A stretch of 64,000 bases of DNA from Methanosarcina acetivorans C2A (GTDB taxonomy: Archaea > Halobacteriota > Methanosarcinia > Methanosarcinales > Methanosarcinaceae). Location: positions 4,526,001 to 4,590,000 of the forward strand of contig NC_003552.1 in assembly GCF_000007345.1 (NCBI RefSeq), in the 5' to 3' direction. Positions 54,938 through 63,152 of this stretch are shown piece by piece (positions within the stretch are counted from its first letter, which is position 1; the number at the start of each line of letters is the position of its first letter). Below the pieces are notes generated by a model. It was not told the origin of the DNA, did not search any database, and saw nothing but the letters and a program-made list of their open reading frames with translations. A program made the translations under genes and the position numbers.

Positions 54938-57900
54938 ATGCAATCTCTTTACGCCAGAGCCTGGTATAGTAAAGCCCTTGCCCTTTTGAACCTGAAAAAT
55001 CCAATAGAGTCAGAGAAAAATTTTGAAAAGGCTCTTGAAGCTTTCGATGCCCTGCTTGAGATAAATCCTCAGGACACGATTGCCTGGCAATATAAAGGAA
55101 ACATACTGCGTTATCTGGACCGGCCTGAGGAAGCTCTGGAGGCCTTTGAAAAGGCTCTTGCTTTTGACCCGGATAATGTTTCTGCCCGCTATTTTAAGGG
55201 GCTGACTCTGGGGTACCTGAACCTTCCCGAGAGAGCTCTTGAGGCTTTCGAGAGGGTGCTTGAAAAAGATCCTGAACATTCAGGAGCTCTTTACTACAGC
55301 GGGCTTGCCTTAAACCAGCTCGGGAAGCATACCGAAGCTGCTTCAGCCCTCTCGGGAGCCCTTGAAATAAATCCCGAAAATCCAGGGGCCTGGTATTACA
55401 GGGGGGAGTCTCTCTACATTCTGGGAAAGAGTGCAGAAGCTCTTAAAGCCTTTGAAGAGACCCTGGCGCTGGAACCCTCGCATGCAGGGGCATGGGAAGG
55501 TAAGGCAAAAGCATACCTTTCCCTGGGGAGGAAGAGGGAAGCTTTGAAGGCAAGTGAAAAGGCTTTGAAACTTAAACCTTCTTCTGCAGAGGCATGGGAA
55601 ACTCAGGGAAAAATTATGGAAAGCATCGGGAAAAAAGAAGAAGCACTTGGAGCTTTTGAAAGAAGCCTTGTGCTTGAGCCCATGAATGCAGGAAACGTGA
55701 TGGAAAAAGGCAAGTTACTCGGAAGCCTGGGGAGGTATGAGGAAGCTCTTGAAGCATTTGAAAGTTCACTCTGGATGGACAGTTCTCTTAGCGAGGCAAA
55801 GATCAAACGGGGAAAAACCCTGCTTGCTCTTGGAAACTTTCAACAGGCGCTTGACTCATTCAGGAAAAACCTTGAAGAGGACCCGGAAAATTTCGAAAAC
55901 TGGGGTGGGACAGGCAGCTGTTTCCTTGCCTTCGGAAAATATTACGAAGCAATGAAAGCTTACGAAAAAGCCCTCTCCATCGAACCTGAAAACAGCTGCA
56001 TCATGAGCGGGATCGGGGAAATTTATTATCAGCTTGGAGATTATTCCAGAGCCCTGGAGGCATTTGAGCAAGCTCTGAGGCTTGACATCGAAAACGGCTT
56101 TGCCTGGAACGGGAAAGGAAATGTGCTCTGCAAGCTCGGGAAGTACCAGGAAGCCCTCGAAGCTTATGAGAGCCTCCTTACACTTGATTACGAAAGCCTG
56201 CCTGCCCGCTACAACCGCGGAGTTGCCCTCTCCAAGCTTAAAGCCCGGCAAAAGGAAGAAGAAAAAACTCTTGAAAACAAGCTACAGGCGGCATTTAAGA
56301 AATACCTTGAGCTGTCCGGGAAGCTCCCGGAAGATAAAATAGGGGCTGAAGGCTGGAAATACAGAGGGCTTGCTTTTGCCGAGCTAGGGGAATATAAAGA
56401 AGCACTTCAAGCTTTTGACAGGGCAGCGAGATACAGTTCAGGGGATGTCTATCCCCTGGCCTGCCTGGGAATTACCCTCATATGTCTCGGGGAATATGAA
56501 GAAGCACTTCAAGTGTTTGAGCAGGCAGAGGAACTTTTTTACGCAAGCGTAGGCGCAGAAAAAACCGGGGAGCCCGGGGAAGAAAGAGAAGCGGAAATGT
56601 CCTGGACTCTGGATGCTGCCGAGAAAAAGCCCGTGCTGGAAAGGCTCAGGACCGCGAAAGGTTTTGCCCTTGACGCACTCGGGAGGTATGAAGCCTCCCT
56701 AGAAGCATTTGAGAGTGCCAGAAAGCTTTCGGGAAACGGAAAAATCGCCTGTTCCGGAAAAGGTCTTGTTTTTGTACACTGCGAAGAATGGAAAAAAGCC
56801 CTGGAAGCTTTTGATACGGTCCTTATCTTCGATCCGAAAGATACCCCTGCTGCGGTAATGAAAGCCTTTGCCCTGATAAGATTTCAGGAGTTTGGGAAGG
56901 CTATCGAGGTCCTCGAGAGGGTCACAGCAGAGGATAAATGCCCTGATCTTTCCTCCTGCCTGCTGGGCTTTGCCTGTGCCAGACAGGGAGATTTTGATAG
57001 GGCCCTGAAGGCTTACAGGAAAGCAATTGAAGCAAACCCGAAAAACATTCATGCCAGGAACGGGCTTGCAGAAATTTACTTCAGGCTAGGGAACAGCAGG
57101 GGAGCCTTAAAAGAGCTTGAAGCTTCAATTGCAGAAGCCCCGGAAAACGCGTTTTCAAGGAACCTGAAAGGCAGGGTTGAACTTGAAGAACAGGCATATG
57201 AAGACGCTCTTGAGTCCTTCGGGCTGGCGCTTGCCCTGGATCCGGAAGACCAGAGGCTCCTGCTCTGGGATACATATGCCAGGTACATGTATGCAGAGGC
57301 TTCTTTTGAGGGAAACAATGCACGTTTCAGGCACATGCTCCTTGCAGCTGCCGGAAAACTCGAAAAGGCGACCATCTGCCAGACCCCCGCAGATAACGAA
57401 CTGAAGGCTTACGCCCTGTACTTCCTGGGCCTTTTTTACTGCAAGGCCCATTACTTCCGAAAAGCATCCGAAAGACTCGAAGAATGCCTGAAGCTCGAAA
57501 ATTCCCGGAAGGTACAACAGTCTGCATCCCTCCTCCTTAAAAACATCCGGACAGGTCGTCCGGGATCGGCCTGGTGGGAGTGGTGGCTTGCTCCGGGAAC
57601 CCACGAGACTCTTAAAAAAGCAGGCTTCGGACTAATTTTCCTATCGGTCTTCAGCCTGCTGCTGTCCCATCCCGCAGCCTCAACCCTGCCCCTTATATCC
57701 TGGCCTGCATCCGTTATAAGCCAGATTTTTTACCCGGCCGGGGAAAACAGTGCCTTATGGGCACTTTATGGGGAAGAGTATCTGATCTCGATTCTGATTC
57801 TGTTCACCCTCCTGTTCCTCCCGGCGTTCAGGCTCGGCAGGCCGGAAAAAGAAGAACTTGAGCTTGAAACGTTTACCCCGCCACCTCCTGAATTTGACAT

Positions 57901-58000
57901 CCCCGCATCCGTTCTGGAAGAGTTTACGGAAAGACTTGAAAAAAACCTGTTCTCTCCGGAACCCATGAAAGAAAGTGTGAAAAAGCTAGGGAAGTTTTGA
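54938..58000 (+). CDS. Large TPR-repeat protein with C-terminal membrane segments
   Basis: The 1020-residue protein has about 20 or more tetratricopeptide repeats over residues 1-880, with the standard pattern (for example AWYYRGESLYILGKSAEALK and ALEAFEKALAFDPDN). TPR arrays are protein-protein scaffolds. Near residues 905-930 (FGLIFLSVFSLLLSH) and 955-980 (YLISILILFTLLFLPAF) are two membrane helices. The short tail LEEFTERLEKNLFSPEPMKE probably faces the cytoplasm with the repeats. A helix-breaking, acidic insert separates repeats around residues 540-555 (AEKTGEPGEEREAEM). GGGGGGA lies about 5 bases before ATG 54938. No partner can be named. Confidence 0.88.
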   Translation: MQSLYARAWYSKALALLNLKNPIESEKNFEKALEAFDALLEINPQDTIAWQYKGNILRYLDRPEEALEAFEKALAFDPDNVSARYFKGLTLGYLNLPERALEAFERVLEKDPEHSGALYYSGLALNQLGKHTEAASALSGALEINPENPGAWYYRGESLYILGKSAEALKAFEETLALEPSHAGAWEGKAKAYLSLGRKREALKASEKALKLKPSSAEAWETQGKIMESIGKKEEALGAFERSLVLEPMNAGNVMEKGKLLGSLGRYEEALEAFESSLWMDSSLSEAKIKRGKTLLALGNFQQALDSFRKNLEEDPENFENWGGTGSCFLAFGKYYEAMKAYEKALSIEPENSCIMSGIGEIYYQLGDYSRALEAFEQALRLDIENGFAWNGKGNVLCKLGKYQEALEAYESLLTLDYESLPARYNRGVALSKLKARQKEEEKTLENKLQAAFKKYLELSGKLPEDKIGAEGWKYRGLAFAELGEYKEALQAFDRAARYSSGDVYPLACLGITLICLGEYEEALQVFEQAEELFYASVGAEKTGEPGEEREAEMSWTLDAAEKKPVLERLRTAKGFALDALGRYEASLEAFESARKLSGNGKIACSGKGLVFVHCEEWKKALEAFDTVLIFDPKDTPAAVMKAFALIRFQEFGKAIEVLERVTAEDKCPDLSSCLLGFACARQGDFDRALKAYRKAIEANPKNIHARNGLAEIYFRLGNSRGALKELEASIAEAPENAFSRNLKGRVELEEQAYEDALESFGLALALDPEDQRLLLWDTYARYMYAEASFEGNNARFRHMLLAAAGKLEKATICQTPADNELKAYALYFLGLFYCKAHYFRKASERLEECLKLENSRKVQQSASLLLKNIRTGRPGSAWWEWWLAPGTHETLKKAGFGLIFLSVFSLLLSHPAASTLPLISWPASVISQIFYPAGENSALWALYGEEYLISILILFTLLFLPAFRLGRPEKEELELETFTPPPPEFDIPASVLEEFTERLEKNLFSPEPMKESVKKLGKF

Positions 58001-58163
58001 AATCCGGAAAAGAAGGGAAAAACCTGAAAGAATGTGAAGCCATAAAAGAAGGAGAAATTAAAAACCTTGGATGGCAGAAAAGCAAATGTATATAACCCCC
58101 TCCGATATTATCGAAGGCAGTGACAGCAAGTAGAGGAGAAGGAATGGAAGGAGACCGGAAGTC

Positions 58164-59807
58164 TTGAAAAACACATTCATCCTTGGAATCGAAGGCACTG
58201 CCTGGAACCTGAGTGCCGCAATCGTGACCGAGACCGAGATCATTGCAGAGGTCACGGAGACCTATAAACCCGAAGTAGGCGGAATCCACCCCAGAGAAGC
58301 CGCCCAGCACCATGCAAAGTATGCAGCAAGTGTTATCAAAAGACTCCTTGCAGAAGCAAAAGAAAAAGGAGTGGAACCTTCAGATCTTGACGGCATAGCT
58401 TTTTCACAGGGACCCGGGCTCGGGCCCTGCCTGAGGACCATTGCAACCGCAGCCAGGATGCTTTCCCTGTCCCTGGACATTCCTCTTATAGGGGTCAACC
58501 ACTGCATCGCCCATATAGAAATAGGGATCTGGCGAACCCCGGCAAGAGATCCTGTAGTTCTCTATGTAAGCGGGGCAAATTCCCAGGTCATCTCATTTAT
58601 GGAAGGGCGCTACAGGGTCTTTGGCGAAACCCTTGATATCGGGCTTGGGAACGCCCTTGACAAGTTTGCGCGGAGAGCAGGTCTGCCTCACCCCGGGGGG
58701 CCTAAAATCGAAGCCTGCGCAAAAGACGCAAAACGATATATCCCTCTTCCTTATGTGATTAAGGGGATGGACCTCTCTTTTTCCGGGCTTTCCACGGCTT
58801 CAAGCGAAGCCCTGAAAAAAGCCTCCCTTGAAGATGTCTGCTACTCCTATCAGGAAACCGCTTTTGCAATGGTTGTGGAGGTTGCGGAACGCGCCCTTGC
58901 CCACACCGGAAAAAATGAAGTGCTGCTGGCAGGCGGGGTTGGAGCAAACACAAGGCTTCGCGAGATGTTAAATGAGATGTGTGAAGCCAGAGGGGCAAAG
59001 TTCTATGTGCCCGAAAAACGCTTCATGGGCGACAACGGGACGATGATCGCATACACCGGGCTCCTGATGTATAAGTCAGGAAATACCCTGACCCTTGAGG
59101 ATTCGCGGGTGAACCCGAATTTCAGGACCGATGACGTGAACGTTACCTGGATAAAAGAAGAAGAGATGAAAAAAGTCCCGGAAATCTCTCCCGAGGCTTT
59201 CCTCAGGGCGCCCCCAGGAGAAAGGCTGGACAACGGAGCTGAAGCTGTTATTTACCTTGACGAGGGGCCGGAAGGGAAAAAAGTGCTTGTTAAGGAAAGG
59301 GTCCCGAAGCTTTACAGACACAAAGAGATAGATGAAAGGATCAGGAGGGAAAGGAACCGGACAGAAGCCCGTTTGATATCTGAAGCCAGGCGGGCAGGAG
59401 TGCCCACGCCGATCATCTATGACATTGAGGAATTCAAGCTCAAAATGCAGTTCATCGAAGGAGTCCCCATAAAGTACCTCATAACCCCCGAGCTTTCGGA
59501 AAAAGTCGGAGAGCTTGTAGGCAGGCTGCACAGTTCGGGGATAGTCCACGGCGACCTTACCACCTCAAACCTCCTGCTTGCAGGGGAACGACTTTACCTC
59601 ATCGACTTCGGGCTTGCCTACTTTGACAAAAGCCTGGAAGCCAGAGGAGTGGACGTCCATGTACTTTTCCAGACCTTTGAAAGTACGCACCGCGGCCACG
59701 AAACCCTTGTCAAAGCCTTTGAAAAAGGGTATGGAAGTACTTTTATAGATTCAAAGGATGTACTCAAGCGAGTTGAAGAGATAAAAAAGAGGGCTCGCTA
59801 TGCATAA
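58164..59807 (+). CDS. kae1: Fused Kae1-Bud32: tRNA N6-threonylcarbamoyladenosine synthase plus kinase (KEOPS)
   Basis: Residues 1-325 are Kae1 (TsaD/Gcp fold), the catalytic subunit that puts threonylcarbamoyl on A37 of tRNAs reading ANN codons. The metal-binding His residues are in AQHHAKYAAS and NHCIAHIEIG, and nucleotide-binding segments include YVSGANSQVI and LAGGVGANTRLREML. Residues 345-547 are Bud32, an atypical kinase/ATPase: VLVKERVPKLYRHKEID, HGDLTTSNLLL and LIDFGLAYFD. The fusion occurs in several euryarchaea, including methanogens. TTG 58164 follows GGAGACCGGAAG. The 3' end overlaps the next gene by 8 bases. Confidence 0.96.
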   Translation: MKNTFILGIEGTAWNLSAAIVTETEIIAEVTETYKPEVGGIHPREAAQHHAKYAASVIKRLLAEAKEKGVEPSDLDGIAFSQGPGLGPCLRTIATAARMLSLSLDIPLIGVNHCIAHIEIGIWRTPARDPVVLYVSGANSQVISFMEGRYRVFGETLDIGLGNALDKFARRAGLPHPGGPKIEACAKDAKRYIPLPYVIKGMDLSFSGLSTASSEALKKASLEDVCYSYQETAFAMVVEVAERALAHTGKNEVLLAGGVGANTRLREMLNEMCEARGAKFYVPEKRFMGDNGTMIAYTGLLMYKSGNTLTLEDSRVNPNFRTDDVNVTWIKEEEMKKVPEISPEAFLRAPPGERLDNGAEAVIYLDEGPEGKKVLVKERVPKLYRHKEIDERIRRERNRTEARLISEARRAGVPTPIIYDIEEFKLKMQFIEGVPIKYLITPELSEKVGELVGRLHSSGIVHGDLTTSNLLLAGERLYLIDFGLAYFDKSLEARGVDVHVLFQTFESTHRGHETLVKAFEKGYGSTFIDSKDVLKRVEEIKKRARYA

Positions 59808-60354
59808 AATCGTCTTTGTTACAGGGAATAAGGGCAAGTTTGCCGAAATCAGGGATATCCTCAAAACTTTCGGAATCGAAGTCATCCAGGAGAAAAACGG
59901 GTATCCGGAACTCCAGGAAGATGAACTCGAACCGATTGCCGCTCACGGGGCACAGTATGTTGCAAACAAACTGAACATGCCTGTGATGGTGGACGACTCC
60001 GGAATCTTCATAAATGCCTTAAACGGCTTTCCGGGCCCCTACTCCCGCTTTGTGGAAGATAAACTCGGAAACCTGAAAGTGCTCAAAATGATGGAAGGAG
60101 AAGAAGACAGGACCGCGTACTTCAAAACCGTAATCGGATACTGCGAACCCGGAAAAGAGCCCCTGGTTTTCCCCGGAGTAGTGGAAGGGAAGATCGCATA
60201 CGAAGAGCGGGGCACTGGCGGCTTTGGATATGATCCTATCTTCGAGTACCAGGGCCTGACCTTCGGGGAACTGGGGGATACCGAGAAAAATAAGGTTTCC
60301 CACCGACGCAGGGCTGTTGATGAGTTCCTGGAATGGTTTACCAGCAAGGCTTAA
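59800..60354 (+). CDS. rdgB: XTP/dITP pyrophosphatase (RdgB/Ham1 family)
   Basis: This 184-residue enzyme removes non-canonical purine nucleotides (ITP, dITP, XTP) by splitting them to monophosphates and pyrophosphate. Signatures are FVTGNKGKFAEI at the N-terminus, MVDDSGIFINALNGFPGPYS, RTAYFKTVIGY, the GTGGFGYDPIFEY catalytic loop and KNKVSHRRRAVDEF near the end. Start ATG 59800 overlaps the end of kae1-bud32 by 8 bases, so the two are translationally coupled. The pairing with Kae1 is widely seen in archaea. Confidence 0.95.
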   Translation: MHKIVFVTGNKGKFAEIRDILKTFGIEVIQEKNGYPELQEDELEPIAAHGAQYVANKLNMPVMVDDSGIFINALNGFPGPYSRFVEDKLGNLKVLKMMEGEEDRTAYFKTVIGYCEPGKEPLVFPGVVEGKIAYEERGTGGFGYDPIFEYQGLTFGELGDTEKNKVSHRRRAVDEFLEWFTSKA

Positions 60355-60420
60355 AAACCCTGCATCCCCAGGAAAGTTACCTGCAGAGGCCCGCTTACCT
60401 GAACTAACCTCACTTTTTTT

Positions 60421-60555
60421 CCACTTTTCTTTTTTCCACTTTTCTTTTTTCCACTTTTCTTTTTTCCACTTTTCTTTTTTCCACTTTTCTTTTTTCCACT
60501 TTTCTTTTTTCCACTTTTCTTTTTTCCACTTTTCTTATTTCCGCTTTTCTTTTAT
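60421..60555. repeat. Tandem repeat, nine 15-bp units
   Basis: Nine uninterrupted units of CCACTTTTCTTTTTT (last two slightly diverged). The array is between the convergent RdgB and RHH-like genes and reaches the stop codon of the latter. The unit length of 15 keeps a frame open on the plus strand (FFHFS repeats), which is an artefact of the repeat. Confidence 0.9.
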
Positions 60556-60905
60556 TCTTCCAGTTTGTGTTTGAGCATATCAAGAGCCACGCTGAGCTGA
60601 TTCAAACCCAGTTTCAGGGCAACGGTAATGATCTTGTTATTTGAAGTATGGCCAAACTCTCGTTTAATTGCAAATAAATCCATTATGCACTGCTGATCCA
60701 GGACCAGAGGCCCGTCGAGAAGGTCTTTTGAGGTAGGTTTTTTACTTTTAATTTCAATTTTCTTTGGCTCGGCTTTTGACTCGCTTTCCGATTTTGCAGC
60801 CACGCCTCCAACTTTCGGGGCTTCTGGTATCTGCCCCTGGAAATATTCCATTTGCCGGAGACAGTGAGTCAGGCAAACGTTTATTACAAATTCCTCAACT
60901 TCCAT
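60552..60905 (-). CDS. Small uncharacterised protein with RHH-like N-terminus
   Basis: The coordinates begin at the first ATG and give 117 residues, but the frame and homology-like character extend upstream. The preceding codons read IPFTEEQLEEIKKYAALNEM, which with the following VEEFVINVCLTHCLRQMEYF makes a strand-helix-helix of ribbon-helix-helix type. No ATG, GTG or TTG is available upstream in this frame. A GGAGG lies 7 bases before an ATA at 60993-60995, giving a likely length of about 147. The middle part is a Lys/Ser/Glu linker (SESESKAEPKKIEIKSKKPT). The C-terminus is a helical region (DQQCIMDLFAIKREFGHTSN...). Probably a transcription factor; unproven. Confidence 0.65.
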   Translation of the reverse strand: MEVEEFVINVCLTHCLRQMEYFQGQIPEAPKVGGVAAKSESESKAEPKKIEIKSKKPTSKDLLDGPLVLDQQCIMDLFAIKREFGHTSNNKIITVALKLGLNQLSVALDMLKHKLEE

Positions 60906-61222
60906 TTCATTAAGGGCTGCATACTTTTTGATTTCCTCAAGCTGCTCCTCAGTAAAAGGGATACATAACAGATTTTCATCGCATTCTTTGTTTATCCCAA
61001 ACCCTCCTGTGTTTTCTGATAATTACCTTTCGTTTTCGTTATAATTTTATTATAAGAACATTATTTTATTCAAGCTTTCTTTTAGCAGTCGTCTCCTGTT
61101 ACCCTTAAACCGTCCTTTATCTTCAAGTTTTCCTTTTAGTTTTTGCTACCGAAAAAATACTCATTTTATTCCATTTCCCTATAAGTGAAATTTTTTACTA
61201 TGTTAAGAGCATTTATCTCTAT

Positions 61223-61831
61223 ATGAAGAAAATTATTTCCGACACTGCAGCTGCGGATACTATTCCTCTTAAACTCGTAGTATATCTCGGACTTTTGGCC
61301 GCAGTGGTGCTCCTCCTGGCCCATGCCTGGGATACGGCTTCGCCTGTCCTTCAGGAAGCGGAAGTTAAAAAACAGGTCGAAATCGCTTCCCTTTCTCTAC
61401 TCTCAATTCAGGGCGGGTATGCCCGGGACCCTGCAGACAGGTACAGCCCCGAAGGCAGCATGTGCATCCTGAGCTTTTCGCTTCCGGAGTCAGTCAGGTA
61501 TATCAGTTTCGGAGTAGATCCCGACCGGGAATGCAATAGCAACCTGACCGACTCCGCATGGGTTTCGGAAAACAACACCCTTATCTACCAGTACGAAAAC
61601 GGGATTAAAAAGAGAGTACTTATCGGAGGAAATCCCATCCGCTTTATAAAAGGCACCCGGAATTCGGAAGGCATATGGGTCCCTGCCGAAATCCAGGATG
61701 GAAACCAGACGGTTTCAGGGCTCGACAGGCTCGAAAGTACGGGTGTGGTGATAGAATCCCCGGTTTCAGGCGAGTTCCTGTTCGAAATGGTTACCCGGGA
61801 CGGGATAAGGTATACAATGGCCAGGTTCTGA
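61223..61831 (+). CDS. Uncharacterised exported protein with a single N-terminal membrane helix
   Basis: The 202-residue protein has one membrane helix at residues 15-35 (LKLVVYLGLLAAVVLLLAHA) after a short polar start (MKKIISDTAAADTIP). The rest is predicted extracellular and beta-rich with Asn-Ser/Thr sites (SNLTDS, NNTLIYQYENG, GNQTVSG). The layout resembles archaeal pilin-like proteins, although no clear type III cleavage site is present. A single Cys pair (MCIL, RECN) could form a disulfide. There is no Shine-Dalgarno before ATG 61223, so the message may be leaderless. No family recognised. Confidence 0.65.
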   Translation: MKKIISDTAAADTIPLKLVVYLGLLAAVVLLLAHAWDTASPVLQEAEVKKQVEIASLSLLSIQGGYARDPADRYSPEGSMCILSFSLPESVRYISFGVDPDRECNSNLTDSAWVSENNTLIYQYENGIKKRVLIGGNPIRFIKGTRNSEGIWVPAEIQDGNQTVSGLDRLESTGVVIESPVSGEFLFEMVTRDGIRYTMARF

Positions 61832-61862
61832 ACAATGACCAGGTTCGGAAGATCATGAAAAA

Positions 61863-62600
61863 TTAAAGGTAAGAAATCAATAATGCTCTTGCAGGCGCCC
61901 CATCGCAGCCCTCAATTCTCAGGGGAAGGCACAGGAAAAAATACATTCCTTCCTCAACCGTTTTTAGGTCAAGGCATTCCACAATGTTCACGTTATTTGA
62001 AAGCAACATGTGGTGGGCAGGCAGGTTTTCGGAAGAGAGGCTGTCCACGGAAAAACCATCGATTCCTACTGTTTTGAACCCATTCCGGACAATCCAGGCT
62101 GCACCGCTTGCATCAAGGTAAGCAGAATTCTCTGGTGACTCCTCAAGTTCCCTTCTCTTATCGCTTTTTTCGGCCTGAGAGCCTGAAATTTCGGAATCTT
62201 CCTCTTTTCGGAAAGAAACCTTTGTTTTCAAGAGGAGAATAGGAATATTTGAACTGCTTTCAATGACTTCCTTTACCGGATAAGCTTCATCAAGAATGGA
62301 GCCGGTCAATGCCCCGAATATCCCGGAAAAATCCAGAACAATTGCCTCACCCATAAGGCTTCCAATGTCCAGGCTGTCAACCGGAAGGCCACCTTTCAGG
62401 ACGTGAGAAGGAGCATCAACGTGTGTGCCCGTATGGCTTCCGAAACCCAAGCTGGAAACTGCACAGCCGTCCTTTTCGAGAGTGAGAAACTTTTCGATTG
62501 AAGGCTCCGGGTCTCCGGGAAAGACGGAAGTAAAAGGAGAAATAGGAACTGTAACATCAATGATTTTTCCCTTAACCGGTATTTTTTCAGAGGAAAACAT
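61863..62600 (-). CDS. Cyclase-family metal hydrolase (kynurenine formamidase-like)
   Basis: The 245-residue protein belongs to the cyclase/arylformamidase family of metal-dependent amidohydrolases. The hallmark HTGTHVDAPSH gives the metal-binding His/Asp set. The N-terminal IIDVTVPISPFTSVFPGDPEP and C-terminal VGIDGFSVDSL and HHMLLSNNVNIVECLDL complete the fold. A hydrophilic insertion of about 30 residues (KEEDSEISGSQAEKSDKR...) is not usual. GGAAGAG lies just before ATG 62600. The substrate is unknown: no tryptophan-degradation genes are near, and archaeal members act on diverse amides or lactones. Confidence 0.87.
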   Translation of the reverse strand: MFSSEKIPVKGKIIDVTVPISPFTSVFPGDPEPSIEKFLTLEKDGCAVSSLGFGSHTGTHVDAPSHVLKGGLPVDSLDIGSLMGEAIVLDFSGIFGALTGSILDEAYPVKEVIESSSNIPILLLKTKVSFRKEEDSEISGSQAEKSDKRRELEESPENSAYLDASGAAWIVRNGFKTVGIDGFSVDSLSSENLPAHHMLLSNNVNIVECLDLKTVEEGMYFFLCLPLRIEGCDGAPARALLISYL

Positions 62601-62809
62601 CTCTTCCGACCTTTTCTAATTTTGTTATTGTTATGACCTCATTCTGATTTTGCGCTGATTTTATTCCGATTTCGAGTTCGTCTCATTACGACTTTGTTCC
62701 TATTTGATTCCTACTTTGAGTCCATGTCATGACTTCATATTTATATCATTACGACTTCGGGCTCATTTCATTCCGGATTATTTCCGATGCCTTCAGCTCA
62801 ATTCTCAGC

Positions 62810-63016
62810 TCATTCCATGTAAATAATGGATCTGTTAGTACACTCATCTATACATTTCATGCAAAGGTTACACTTTTTAGGATCAATTTTTGCAAGTTCG
62901 TTTTCTTCGTAAATAGCGCCCACAGGACATATGTCCTTGCACTTGCCGCACCTTTTGCAGCCGAAGACTACAACATATCCATCCTTCTCTGACATCAGTG
63001 AATCTTTGGCATACAT
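62810..63016 (-). CDS. Small ferredoxin with two [4Fe-4S] clusters
   Basis: The 68-residue protein is a bacterial-type 2[4Fe-4S] ferredoxin. The first cluster motif is CKRCGKCKDICP. The second, CNLCMKCIDECT, has Thr in place of the usual Pro after the last Cys. It is an electron carrier in the cytoplasm. The N-terminus has in-frame ATGs at residues 1 and 8; the second (MSEKDGYVVVF) is equally likely. It is divergent from the adjacent radical SAM gene, which needs reducing electrons, so a partnership is plausible but not shown. Confidence 0.88.
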   Translation of the reverse strand: MYAKDSLMSEKDGYVVVFGCKRCGKCKDICPVGAIYEENELAKIDPKKCNLCMKCIDECTNRSIIYME

Positions 63017-63152
63017 GGATATATTAGTTTCTGAGCCCTGAATTTCCAGTCCGTACCCGGAAAAATTCTTTTTCGTTGCGTTTCTTCATAGACATAAAAG
63101 AAATCACAGGAAACAAGCCTTATATAGGACAAAAGAATATGCAGTCTCAGGC

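Noticed and set aside
60421-60574. Plus-strand frame of repeated FFHFS
   Set aside because: It comes from the 15-bp tandem repeat, whose length is a multiple of three; not a protein.
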